Origin: Candidatus Sumerlaeia bacterium | Lineage (GTDB): Bacteria > Sumerlaeota > Sumerlaeia > SLMS01 > JAHLLQ01 | DNA: 39,007 nucleotides | Direction: 5' to 3' | NCBI GenBank assembly: GCA_019634695.1 | Contig: JAHCAW010000038.1 | Span: forward strand, 1 to 39,007 | Shown: positions 7,451 to 16,173 of the stretch, in pieces | Layout: each line of letters begins with the position of its first letter | How positions within the stretch are numbered: the stretch's first letter is position 1 | Made by a program: the position numbers and the translations under genes | The notes under the pieces: model-generated | Told to the model about the DNA's origin: nothing | Seen by the model: only the letters and a program-made list of their open reading frames with translations | Databases searched by the model: none

Positions 7451-9706
7451 ATGATCGAATTCGTCTGGCTCATCCCCGCGATCATGCTGCTGGCCGCCCT
7501 GGTCAACGGCCTTGGTGCACGCCGCCTCGGCAAGACCGCCGGCCACGTCGCCTGGATCGCCATGGCGATCTGCTGCGTCATCTCCTTCGTCATCCTCTTC
7601 CAGGTCGTCGGCCTCGCCCACGACCACCACTGGGAGGGCACCAAAGTCCTCCTCTGGAAGTGGTTCGACATCCCGAACTTCTTCGGGCCGAACCGCACCT
7701 TCTCCGTCGAGATGGCCTTCCGCGTCGACCAGCTCACCGCCGTCTTTCTCTGCTTCGTGTCGTTCATCGGCACCCTCGTCTTCATCTACGCCACCGGCTA
7801 CATGAAGGAGAAGCACCACGGGCATCTCGAGCTCGATCCCGGCTACGCCCGCTTCTTCGCCTACGTCAGCCTCTTCGCCGCCTCGATGTTCACGCTCGTC
7901 TTGGGCGCCAACCTCGGTGTCATGTTCATCGGCTGGGAAGGCGTCGGTCTCTGCTCGTACCTGCTGATTGGCTACTACTTCGATCGTCCCTTCAGCGACA
8001 CCCTGTCGTGCGCGGACGCTGGCCGGAAGGCCTTCGTCATGAACCGCATCGGCGACGCCGGCCTCATCGTCGGCATCGGCCTGATCTTCTGGGGACTCGG
8101 CACGGTGGACTTCGCCGAGATCAACGCCGCACTCACCAGCGGCAAGCTTCCCGACGGATCGGCCATCCCGGCGGGCTTCAAGTACGGCGGCGCCCTTATC
8201 ACGGCCTCGATGCTCTGCATGTTCCTGGGTGCCACCGGCAAGTCGGCCCAGATTCCCCTGTTCACCTGGCTTCCCGATGCCATGGCGGGCCCGACTCCCG
8301 TCTCGGCGCTGATCCACGCCGCCACGATGGTCACCGCCGGCGTCTACATGGTCGCGCGTCTGAACGTGCCCTTTTTCCTGTCGCCCGGTGCGATGGCGGT
8401 CGTCGCCATCGTCGGCGCGCTTACGGCCTTCGCCGCCGCGACGATGGGCCTCACGCAGCGTGGCATCAAGAAGGCGCTCGCCTACTCGACCGTCTCGCAA
8501 CTCGGCTTCATGTTCCTTGGCCTCGGCGTTGGTGCGATGGCCGGCGGCATCTTCCACGTCTTCACGCACGCCTTCTTCAAGGGCTGCCTCTTCCTCGCCG
8601 CCGGCTCGGTGATCCACGCGCTGCACCATGAAGAGGACATGTTCAAGATGGGCGGGCTCAAGAAGTACATGCCCAAGACATGGCTCGCCTACTTGATGGC
8701 GACGCTCGCGATCGCCGGCTTCCCGCTCACCTCGGGCTTCTTCTCCAAGGACGAAATCCTCTTCAGCGCCTTCATCTCGGCTGGCGACGGGCTCCCGATC
8801 CTCTGGGCCATCGGCGTCGTCACCGCCGTCATGACCGCCATCTACATGGGCCGCACGCTGTTCCTGACCTTCCACGGTCCCGAACGCTTCGACGACCATG
8901 CCCGCGAGCACCTGCACGAATCGCCCGCGAACCTGACCACGCCGATTCTCATCCTCGGCGCGCTTGGTCTCGTCGTCGGCTTTCTCAACGTCCCGCACGG
9001 CTTCGGCGGCGGCGCGCACTTCCACCACTTCCTTGCTCCGGTCGTCGACCGCGGCGCGGAACATGTCGCGGCTATGCGCGGCTTCCAGACCGATCACGCC
9101 GCGGGCGTCATCCCCGCCGGACCGCTCGTCGTTGCCGGCGCGGACGGCGTCGCCCTCGCCATGGATGCCGGGCACAAGAGCATCGAGCGCACCCTTGCCG
9201 TCGCCTCCGGGCTTCTGGGCATTGCCGGCCTTGCCATCGCCTGGTGGTTCTTCGGCGCCGGCATCACGGATCGCTCGCGACGCCTTGCGCGCACCCTCCA
9301 GCCCCTCTGGCGTCTGTCCTTCTATCGGTGGTGGTGGGACGACATCTACACCGCCCTCTTCCAGAAGGGCACCATGCTGAAGGCGCGCATCATCTGGCAA
9401 CTCGACGTGGCCATCGTGGACGGTGCCGTCGTCGGCATGGCCGAAGGCTGCCGCAGCATCAGCCGCAGCATGCGCCGCCTCCAGAATGGCCAGGTTCAGG
9501 TCTACGGCCTCGTCATGTTCGTGGGCGTCTGCCTGTTCCTCGTCTACCTGGCCATCGGCATGAGCAACTTCATCGGCCAGACGGCCGAGGAGCCCCAGCA
9601 GGGCCGCAGGATTCTCCACAACGCACCTTCCCCCCGAGCCATCGGCGACGGGCCCATCGTCTCCCACTCAATCCTAACGGAACGAGAACTCGTCCAGAAC
9701 GACTGA
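7451..9706 (+). CDS. nuoL: NADH-quinone oxidoreductase subunit L
   Basis: Distal antiporter-like subunit of complex I, bearing the long lateral helix that runs along the membrane arm. The family signatures are FIGWEGVGLCSYLLIGYYF around residues 158-176, KAFVMNRIGDAGL, SAQIPLFTWLPDAMAGPTPVSALIHAATMVTAGVYM around 272-305, and KKALAYSTVSQLGFM. At 751 residues it exceeds the usual 610-660. The extra length is in the His-rich region around residues 510-580 and in a hydrophilic tail of about 40 residues after the last helix (VQVYGLVMFVGVCLFLVYLAIGM). The ATG is preceded by GGAG about 11 nt upstream. nuoM starts 22 nt after the stop. Confidence 0.97.
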   Translation: MIEFVWLIPAIMLLAALVNGLGARRLGKTAGHVAWIAMAICCVISFVILFQVVGLAHDHHWEGTKVLLWKWFDIPNFFGPNRTFSVEMAFRVDQLTAVFLCFVSFIGTLVFIYATGYMKEKHHGHLELDPGYARFFAYVSLFAASMFTLVLGANLGVMFIGWEGVGLCSYLLIGYYFDRPFSDTLSCADAGRKAFVMNRIGDAGLIVGIGLIFWGLGTVDFAEINAALTSGKLPDGSAIPAGFKYGGALITASMLCMFLGATGKSAQIPLFTWLPDAMAGPTPVSALIHAATMVTAGVYMVARLNVPFFLSPGAMAVVAIVGALTAFAAATMGLTQRGIKKALAYSTVSQLGFMFLGLGVGAMAGGIFHVFTHAFFKGCLFLAAGSVIHALHHEEDMFKMGGLKKYMPKTWLAYLMATLAIAGFPLTSGFFSKDEILFSAFISAGDGLPILWAIGVVTAVMTAIYMGRTLFLTFHGPERFDDHAREHLHESPANLTTPILILGALGLVVGFLNVPHGFGGGAHFHHFLAPVVDRGAEHVAAMRGFQTDHAAGVIPAGPLVVAGADGVALAMDAGHKSIERTLAVASGLLGIAGLAIAWWFFGAGITDRSRRLARTLQPLWRLSFYRWWWDDIYTALFQKGTMLKARIIWQLDVAIVDGAVVGMAEGCRSISRSMRRLQNGQVQVYGLVMFVGVCLFLVYLAIGMSNFIGQTAEEPQQGRRILHNAPSPRAIGDGPIVSHSILTERELVQND

Positions 9707-9728
9707 CCCGCCACAAGGCTGACGCGCG

Positions 9729-11402
9729 ATGCTCCTGACTCTCATCATCTTCTGTCCGTTCGTCCTGGGCCTGCTGGCGCTGCTGCTCGCGCAGGCCAAG
9801 CAGATGAAGTACTGGGCCTTGGGCATCCTCGTCGTGGATCTGCTGCTGGCCCTTTACGCCGCCGTCTTCGTCTTCGACTGGAGCGGCGCCGTCCAGACCA
9901 CCGAGATCTTCGGCCTCGAGGTCCAGACGCCCTTCCAGATGCGCGCTCACGTCCCGTGGCCGCTGCTCGACATGTTCGAGATCTCCTACACCGTCGGTCT
10001 GGACCACCTCGGCATGCTCATGGTCCTGCTCACCGCCGGCCTCGGCATCTTCGGCGTCCTCTGCTCCTTCACCGCCATCAAGCACCGCGAGAAGGAATTC
10101 TACTTCCACCTGCTCGTCCTTCAGACCGGCATGCTCGCCACCTTCGCCGCCCTCGACTTCCTCGTCTTCTACATGGCCTGGGAGCTGATGGTCATTCCCC
10201 TCTACTTCCTCATCGGCATCTGGGGCTCGAAGGACCGTCTCTACGCCACGATCAAGTTCGTCCTCTACACGCTGGCCGGCTCGCTGATGATGTTGCTCGC
10301 CATCCTTTGGATGTACTACAACGGCGCCAACACCTACTCCTTCGAGAAGATGATCGGCCTGGGCATGGCCGAGAAGTGGCATATGGCCGTCTGGCCCTTC
10401 CTGGGCCTGATGTTCGCCTTCCTCATCAAGGTCCCCCTGTGGCCGCTGCACACGTGGTTGCCCGACGCGCACACCGAGGCTCCCACGGCCGGCTCCGTCA
10501 TTCTGGCAGGCGTCCTCCTCAAGACCGGCATCTACGGCATCCTGCGCTTCGCCATTCCGCTCTTCCCGCACGCCGCCGTCGCCCTCGCGCCGCTCTTCAC
10601 CTGGCTCGCCATTATCGCCATCATCTACGGCGCGATGTGCGCCATGGTGCAGACCGACGTGAAGCGCCTCGTCGCCTACTCCTCCGTCAGCCACATGGGC
10701 TTCATCGTCCTGGGCGTCTTCTGCTTCAACGGCCCCGCGCTCTCCGGCGCCATCCTCCAGATGATCAACCACGGCATCTCCACCGGCGGCCTGTTCCTCG
10801 CCGTCGGCATGATTTACGAGCGACGCCACACGCGCAAGATGGCCGACTTCGGCGGCCTTGCCCATCGCCTCCCGATCTTCGCCGCGCTCACCATGGTCAT
10901 GGTGCTTTCCTCCGTCGGCCTGCCCGGTCTCAACGGCTTCGCGGGCGAGTTTCCCATTCTCGTCGGCGCCATGGGCAACGTGCCCATCATGACGCTGGCG
11001 GAGAACCCGAGTTCTTTCCACGGTTTCCTGCGCCAGCAGAACTACACCTGGCTCGTCGCCGCCCTCGCCGCCATGGGCGTGATCCTCGGCGCCGTCTACC
11101 TGCTGCTCATGTACCAGAAGGTCTTCTTCGGCAAGCTCGACAAGGAGGAGAACGAGTCGCTGTCGGACCTCAACGGCCGCGAGATATTCCAGTTGGCCGC
11201 CCTGTCCGTCGCCGCACTCCTCATCGGTCTCTTCCCGCAGACCGTCATGAAGCCCATCAACCACACGACGCGCCACATTCTGGGCGTCGTCGCCGCCCCG
11301 CTCTCCCTCGGCCCCGAGAACGAGCCGTTGCGCTACGAGGAAGCCCCGCACGACGACCACGGCCACGCCGCCGCCGGCACGGCCCAGACGCCCGAAGGCT
11401 GA
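9729..11402 (+). CDS. nuoM: NADH-quinone oxidoreductase subunit M
   Basis: Antiporter-like proton-pumping subunit of complex I. It has 557 residues and about 14 helices. Diagnostic stretches are FYMAWELMVIPLYFLIGIWG (the conserved TM5 Glu), KVPLWPLHTWLPDAHTEAPTAGSVILAGVLLKTG around residues 235-270, and KRLVAYSSVSHMGFI. The C-terminus is a hydrophilic His- and Asp-rich tail (EEAPHDDHGHAA) of unknown significance. It is the last gene of the visible nuo run because nuoN has been placed earlier; no further subunit gene follows. Confidence 0.97.
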   Translation: MLLTLIIFCPFVLGLLALLLAQAKQMKYWALGILVVDLLLALYAAVFVFDWSGAVQTTEIFGLEVQTPFQMRAHVPWPLLDMFEISYTVGLDHLGMLMVLLTAGLGIFGVLCSFTAIKHREKEFYFHLLVLQTGMLATFAALDFLVFYMAWELMVIPLYFLIGIWGSKDRLYATIKFVLYTLAGSLMMLLAILWMYYNGANTYSFEKMIGLGMAEKWHMAVWPFLGLMFAFLIKVPLWPLHTWLPDAHTEAPTAGSVILAGVLLKTGIYGILRFAIPLFPHAAVALAPLFTWLAIIAIIYGAMCAMVQTDVKRLVAYSSVSHMGFIVLGVFCFNGPALSGAILQMINHGISTGGLFLAVGMIYERRHTRKMADFGGLAHRLPIFAALTMVMVLSSVGLPGLNGFAGEFPILVGAMGNVPIMTLAENPSSFHGFLRQQNYTWLVAALAAMGVILGAVYLLLMYQKVFFGKLDKEENESLSDLNGREIFQLAALSVAALLIGLFPQTVMKPINHTTRHILGVVAAPLSLGPENEPLRYEEAPHDDHGHAAAGTAQTPEG

Positions 11403-11450
11403 CACCGCCTGCTGTTTTGATGAACCCTTCAGTCTCCGGAACGCGCGCGA

Positions 11451-11476
11451 CGGGCGTGTCCCCGCCCATACGCCCG
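11451..11476. other. Inverted repeat downstream of nuoM
   Basis: CGGGCGT (11451-11457) and ACGCCCG (11470-11476) form a 7-bp stem with a 12-nt loop in the 252-bp gap after nuoM (11403-11654). There is no T-run on either strand. It may be a Rho-type or processing 3' end of the nuo mRNA. The rest of the gap shows no gene, and a TTGACG at 11524-11529 has no convincing -10 partner. Confidence 0.25.
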
Positions 11477-11654
11477 CCACGTACATACTCTCTGGGGCGA
11501 TCCGCCCTGCCCGCGATTCCGGGTTGACGCCCCATTGCCAAGCCGAAATCCTTGGTCCCAACAACATTCTCGGTGTGCAGCCCTCCGGTCCCGAGACTGA
11601 AGCCCCATTTTGCGGCCTGCCGGAGAGATGCGCGCCTGATGCGAGGTTGGCGAA

Positions 11655-12503
11655 ATGACCCGTCTCTACTCGGCTCTTGTTGCGATCTCTGTCCTGGCCT
11701 CATCGGCACTCTGCGCAACCTACAACTACGACTTCGGCACCGGGACGGGGTCCTTCAGCACGGCAAGCACGGAGGACCTGACCTTCCTGCCGGCTCCTCC
11801 CAGTGGCACGGCACGCGTTCGTGTCGGGGCGACAGGAGGCTCATTCACACTCGCGAATCCGGGCGACGCCGCAGTGGGCTCCGGCACGGAGCTGCAGATC
11901 GTCGCGCCCACATCCACCTCCCGCAACAAGTTCGCGATCACCGACTTCGATGGCGGCAAGACCGTCATGGTCGGCTTCACCGTCAAGTTCGGGGCAGATG
12001 TTTCCACTGTGGATGCGATACCTCGTTGGTACTTCATTGCCGGGGACGGCAGTAGCTTCGAAGGTGGCAGCAACCTCGTCAGCAATCAATGCTTCGCGGG
12101 TCTGCGATGGGACTATACCGATGACACAGATATGGAAACCAGAGTCCGCGAAGGATCCGGTTGGCTCCCCAACACAGTCGTTGACGGTCAGTTCGATGTA
12201 GACACCGTCTACCGGATCGAGGTCATTATGAACAACTCGACCTCCTCGGTGAACTACAATCATCAAGGCAGTGGCTCAACCTTCACCTTGGCCGCAAACC
12301 GCTTCGATGTCTGGATCAACAACGCACGGTTCCCCAACCTCCCCAAAGGGGAGCTTCCCAACGATACGGTGATCGACTCGTTCATGATCTACGGCGAGAC
12401 AAGCGAGTCGAACGTCGCGGTCCTGTATCTGGACGACATCGTCTACCGCAACGACCTGCTGACGCCCCTGCCGGTGGAGCTCGACCTCTTCCGGGTGGAT
12501 TGA
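11655..12503 (+). CDS. Secreted LamG-like beta-sandwich protein of unknown function
   Basis: A 282-residue exported protein. The first 20 residues are a clear signal peptide (MTRLYSALVAISVLASSALC, then A-T-Y). The mature part is rich in Thr, Ser, Gly, Asp and Asn and looks all-beta. It ends in a segment typical of concanavalin/LamG-like jellyroll domains, with a strand ending in LYLDDIVYRND. The final residues, PLPVELDLFRVD, resemble the short PLPVEL-x-x-F linker seen near the ends of secreted proteins in Bacteroidetes and some other phyla, but no C-terminal sorting domain follows. It lies just upstream of the glycosidase-M23 gene and is similar in plan to the dockerin protein downstream. Ligand unknown; a carbohydrate-binding role is inference. 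Confidence 0.75.
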   Translation: MTRLYSALVAISVLASSALCATYNYDFGTGTGSFSTASTEDLTFLPAPPSGTARVRVGATGGSFTLANPGDAAVGSGTELQIVAPTSTSRNKFAITDFDGGKTVMVGFTVKFGADVSTVDAIPRWYFIAGDGSSFEGGSNLVSNQCFAGLRWDYTDDTDMETRVREGSGWLPNTVVDGQFDVDTVYRIEVIMNNSTSSVNYNHQGSGSTFTLAANRFDVWINNARFPNLPKGELPNDTVIDSFMIYGETSESNVAVLYLDDIVYRNDLLTPLPVELDLFRVD

Positions 12504-12610
12504 TCGGGCGGCGGGCCGGGGTGGCGTGCGGAAACGCTTGTCCCGGGGCTGGGCTGGCGCGTTGAATCGCCCCGCAATCGCTTGCAGGCCGATTTCGGGG
12601 GTGCACTTCC

Positions 12611-15600
12611 ATGACTGCGTTGGCATGTCGTCTTGCCCGGCTCTGTGCCGTGTTGCTGGTGGGGATTTCCATTGGATGCCAGGCGAAGGGACGCCCGGCG
12701 GTTGAAGGCGCCCTGCCCGCCATCCCGAACCCGCAGGGGCGCCAGACTGCCCCCTTCTTCGGCATGAGCGCCGCGATTCCGTTCCACTCGTACACGTCAG
12801 GCGACGCGGCAATGCGCGCCGCGACGTGGAGCGCCATGTCCCAAGCCCTCGAGCGGGCGCGCGATGCCGGCGCGCGCGGATCGCGTGTGGACATGTGGTG
12901 GTCGGTCATCGAGCCCGAACCCGGCCGCTTTGACTTCACCGTGCCGGACGGCACGATCGCCGCCATGCGCGCAGCCGGCCAGGAGCCGCTGCCGATCCTG
13001 TGCTACACATCCGCGTGGGCCGAGGAGGGCGCGGCGCCGGCCGATCCCGCCGCGCGTGGCGCCTTCGCCCGCTACGCGGCAGCGATGGTCGCGCGCTACA
13101 AGAACGACGTGCGCTACTGGGAAGTCTGGAACGAGCCCAACATCGACTTCTTCTGGCGCCCGCAACCCGACCCGGCCGCCTACGCCGCGCTGCTGCGCGA
13201 GACCTACACGGCCATCAAGGCCGTGGATCCCAACGCCGTCGTCGTGGCGATGTCCACCGCCTGGCCCGATATCGCCTTCATGCGGGCGGTGTACGAGAGC
13301 GGCGGCGCGGGCACATTCGACGCCCTCTCCTTCCACGTCTACGACGCGCGCCGGGACGAGTCGATTCTCGAAAGTCAGATTCTCGACGTCCGGCGGCTGA
13401 TGTACTCGCGGGGCGACGGCGCCAAGCCCATGCTGATCACCGAGATCGGCCTGAGCACGGGCCCCTGCCCAATTCTTCCGGCGGTCTCCGAGGAGGAGCA
13501 GGCGAGCTGGATCGTCAAGAAGCACCTCGTCGCGCTGGCCAACGGCGTGGACCGCTATTATCATTTCAAATTGCAGGACGATCCGGAAGAGCGCAACCCC
13601 GACGGCTACTGGGGCCTCTATCACGCCGATGGGTCGCCCAAGCTGCTCGCCGGCGCTTATCGCGCCATGACGGAGCGCGTCGCCGGCGGGACCTTCGTCG
13701 GCCGCGCGCATCGCCTCGAGGTGCACCTCGGGCGCCGCGGCGAAGCCGAGGTTCAGGTCTTTCGTCGTGGCGACGAGTACCTTGCCGCCGCCTGGGTGCG
13801 GAAGGATGGCGGGGACCTGCTCGTGCGCCTGCCGGCCGACGGCCCGGTGCGAGTCGAGGACCTGCACGGCCAACCCGTCGAGACCGTCGTTCCGGATTCC
13901 CGCGGAATGATTGAAGTCAGCCTGACGGCCGAGCCGCGCTACCTGCGGGGACTGTCGCCCCGCGCCGCCCAACTCGCTGCCCTCTCGTTCCATCCGCCCG
14001 AGGTGCACCTGTCGCCCGGGCGTTCCCAGACGGTGTTGCTGCGTGCGGAGAACCTGCTCGCCGAACCGCTGGCGATTCCGCTCACCAGTCTGCTCGCCCC
14101 GCCTGCGGCCACCGGGCTTCGCATCCGCGCCACCCCGGAGACGCTCGACGTGCCGGTCGGCGGCGTGGGCGAAGCCCGTGTCGAAATCGCCCTCGACGCC
14201 TCGCCCGTGTCTCCCTTCCGCGTTGCGCGATTCCGACGCAATGTAGATTGGAAGTTCACCACCGCCCTGGACGTGATCGTCGACGAGCCCCTCGACGTCG
14301 CGCTGCATGCGACCGCCCTGCCCGACGGCGGGGGAGTGACCGTGCATTCGACGTTCCGCAACCTCTCCCCCGAGCCCGTCGCCGGTGCCGCCTGGTGGCG
14401 TTTCAACGGAGCCGAGCAGCTTGCCTCGACCCCCTTCGGCCCGCTCGCGCCGCATGCCACCACGGGTGCCTCCATCGCCGTGCCCGCCTTCGAGGGCGAG
14501 GTCGCCGTCACCAGCGAAGTCCGTCTGGACCATGGCTCCATTGCCCGCGGCCGCTTCCGCCTGTATGGCCAGCAGATGACCGCCACGCCCCCGACCATCG
14601 ACGGCGAAATGGCCGACTGGAACGATCCACCCACGGTCTCGATCGTTCCCTCCAAGCATCAGGTGCTGCCGAAGCGCGCCGACCGCGCGATCGACCCGGC
14701 CGAGTTCTCCGGCCGCGCCATGGCGGTCTGGACGCCGACGCACTTCTACATCGGCGTCGATGTCGTCGACTCCACGCCAATGATCAATCCGCACCCGGAA
14801 ACGGACCTTTGGCGCGGCGACTCCCTCGAAGTCTACATTGGCTTTCCGGGCCCGACCCGCTCGTCCGTCTATCCCGACGGCTTCTATCAGATCCTCCTGT
14901 CGCCCGGTCATGACGGTGCGAATCCCGCCGGGTTCAACCACCGGCCCGTGGACGGTCGGCCCCACGGACCGATTCCGGGGCTGGAGATCGCCTCGCGCCG
15001 CACGGAGAAGGGTTACTTCATGGAGGCCGCCATTCCGCTGGCCTCGTTTGGCGTTTCCGCGATCGCGCCGGGGCAGGTGCTGGCCTTCGACCTGCACCTC
15101 AACAACAAGCGCGACCCCGAGGCCGAATCGCACCAAGAAGTCCTTTCGTGGAACGGTCCCGGCCAGGAGTGGACCAACCCGGCGGGCTGGGGCGCGGCGG
15201 TCATCCTGCCCGACCCCACCACCCTCAATCGGCCCGCCCGTCGCCAGTTCCACGGCGTCGCACGCGAGTTCCCCGTCAGCCCCGTGCCCACGAAGGACCC
15301 CGCCTTCCTGACTCCCCTCGACGCCCTGCCCGAGGACTTGCGCCCCCACGCCGTCCACCTGCCGGCCGGCATCGACCTCCTGCTTCCCTTCGACGGGCCG
15401 CACGAGCTCAGTTCCGGCTATGGCTACGAGAGCCCCTCCTGGACGCACCAGACCGTCGGCAACGCATTTAGCGCCAACGACTTCTTCGCCATCGACGTCG
15501 CGATGCCCATCGGCGTGCCGATCTACGCGCCAGCCGACGGCAAGATCGTCACCTCGGGCAGACGGGCGGATTCGTATGGCAACTACATGGTGATCGATCA

Positions 15601-15865
15601 TGGCGGCGGGTTGCGCTCGATCTACGCCCACATGGACTCGCTCGAGTTCCAGGTCGAGCGCGGCGAGCCGGACATCTACGTCCGTCGGGGCCAGTTGGTC
15701 GGTACCTCCGGAACCACCGGCACGCGCTGGCCGCACCTGCATTTCGGCATCCACCTGCACTCACGGGTCTCGCACAGCGGGGCGGACGTCGGCGGATTGG
15801 CCGTCGTGCCCGAGCCCTTGGGAGGCTTCTACGGGCTGCGCCGGGGGATGGAACTGAGCCGATGA
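12611..15865 (+). CDS. Putative lipoprotein: clan-A glycosidase-like, CBM9-like and M23 peptidase domains
   Basis: A 1084-residue exported multidomain protein. The signal segment ends LLVGISIGC, a non-ideal lipobox with Cys23. Residues about 45-370 form a GH39/GH5-like TIM barrel with both catalytic acids in place: E175 in YWEVWNEPN (acid/base) and E278 in MLITEIGLS (nucleophile). Residues about 455-655 look like two beta-sandwich domains. Residues about 658-870 resemble the CBM9-like family (TIDGEMADWND, then LWRGDSLEVYIGF). Residues about 925-1075 are an M23 (LytM/NlpD-type) domain with D962, H1007 (YAHMD) and H1042/H1044 (PHLHF). The usual first zinc His, four residues before D962, is Phe; H946 is a possible substitute. 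Predicted role: trimming surface glycan or peptidoglycan. The substrate is not determinable. It stands alone on the + strand between two LamG-like genes. Confidence 0.88.
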   Translation: MTALACRLARLCAVLLVGISIGCQAKGRPAVEGALPAIPNPQGRQTAPFFGMSAAIPFHSYTSGDAAMRAATWSAMSQALERARDAGARGSRVDMWWSVIEPEPGRFDFTVPDGTIAAMRAAGQEPLPILCYTSAWAEEGAAPADPAARGAFARYAAAMVARYKNDVRYWEVWNEPNIDFFWRPQPDPAAYAALLRETYTAIKAVDPNAVVVAMSTAWPDIAFMRAVYESGGAGTFDALSFHVYDARRDESILESQILDVRRLMYSRGDGAKPMLITEIGLSTGPCPILPAVSEEEQASWIVKKHLVALANGVDRYYHFKLQDDPEERNPDGYWGLYHADGSPKLLAGAYRAMTERVAGGTFVGRAHRLEVHLGRRGEAEVQVFRRGDEYLAAAWVRKDGGDLLVRLPADGPVRVEDLHGQPVETVVPDSRGMIEVSLTAEPRYLRGLSPRAAQLAALSFHPPEVHLSPGRSQTVLLRAENLLAEPLAIPLTSLLAPPAATGLRIRATPETLDVPVGGVGEARVEIALDASPVSPFRVARFRRNVDWKFTTALDVIVDEPLDVALHATALPDGGGVTVHSTFRNLSPEPVAGAAWWRFNGAEQLASTPFGPLAPHATTGASIAVPAFEGEVAVTSEVRLDHGSIARGRFRLYGQQMTATPPTIDGEMADWNDPPTVSIVPSKHQVLPKRADRAIDPAEFSGRAMAVWTPTHFYIGVDVVDSTPMINPHPETDLWRGDSLEVYIGFPGPTRSSVYPDGFYQILLSPGHDGANPAGFNHRPVDGRPHGPIPGLEIASRRTEKGYFMEAAIPLASFGVSAIAPGQVLAFDLHLNNKRDPEAESHQEVLSWNGPGQEWTNPAGWGAAVILPDPTTLNRPARRQFHGVAREFPVSPVPTKDPAFLTPLDALPEDLRPHAVHLPAGIDLLLPFDGPHELSSGYGYESPSWTHQTVGNAFSANDFFAIDVAMPIGVPIYAPADGKIVTSGRRADSYGNYMVIDHGGGLRSIYAHMDSLEFQVERGEPDIYVRRGQLVGTSGTTGTRWPHLHFGIHLHSRVSHSGADVGGLAVVPEPLGGFYGLRRGMELSR

Positions 15866-16173
15866 AGAAAAAAGAGGGCGAAGCTGCGAAAAACGTGAAG
15901 CTGCTGTTGCCACGCGGGTGGCAGGCGTTCCATAATGGACATCATCGTCGAGCGGTCAATGCCCCGGTGGGCGCCGACCGACGCTGACGAAGGAGGGACT
16001 CCCGGGGGGAGAACCCGGGTTCACTTGCAGGGGGGGCAGGAAGGGATTCGACCAATCCTGCTCCGTATTCGCCCAAACGGGCACTTATTGGCTTGCCGGC
16101 GCGTCCGAACAGCCCCTAGCATTCCTGCCGAGGCCGTCAGACCCGCGACTCCGCACCGAACGAGGGAACTCCA
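15866..16173 (+). promoter_or_regulatory. Structured 308-bp leader before the dockerin-protein gene
   Basis: No convincing gene is seen here. It contains a TGCCAC/GTGGCA hairpin with a GCGG loop (15908-15923), a run of G-rich sequence around 16006-16040 with the palindrome AACCCGGGTT, and a second inverted repeat GCAGGA (16036-16041) / TCCTGC (16056-16061), which could alternatively fold as GGATT/AATCC. None has a T-run. A ribosome-binding site GAGGGA precedes the GTG start at 16174. No known riboswitch consensus was recognised. Confidence 0.35.

Noticed and set aside
7388..9667. A 759-residue open frame on the minus strand opposite nuoL
   Set aside because: Highly charged, Glu/Asp/Ala/Gly-rich shadow of nuoL with no recognisable motif.
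9570..11567. A 665-residue open frame on the minus strand opposite nuoM
   Set aside because: Shadow frame with biased composition; nuoM is unambiguous.
12797..15760. A 987-residue open frame on the minus strand opposite the glycosidase-M23 gene
   Set aside because: It is a GC-rich shadow frame: low-complexity Arg/Gly/Ala/Val composition with no domain, while the + strand shows clear domains.
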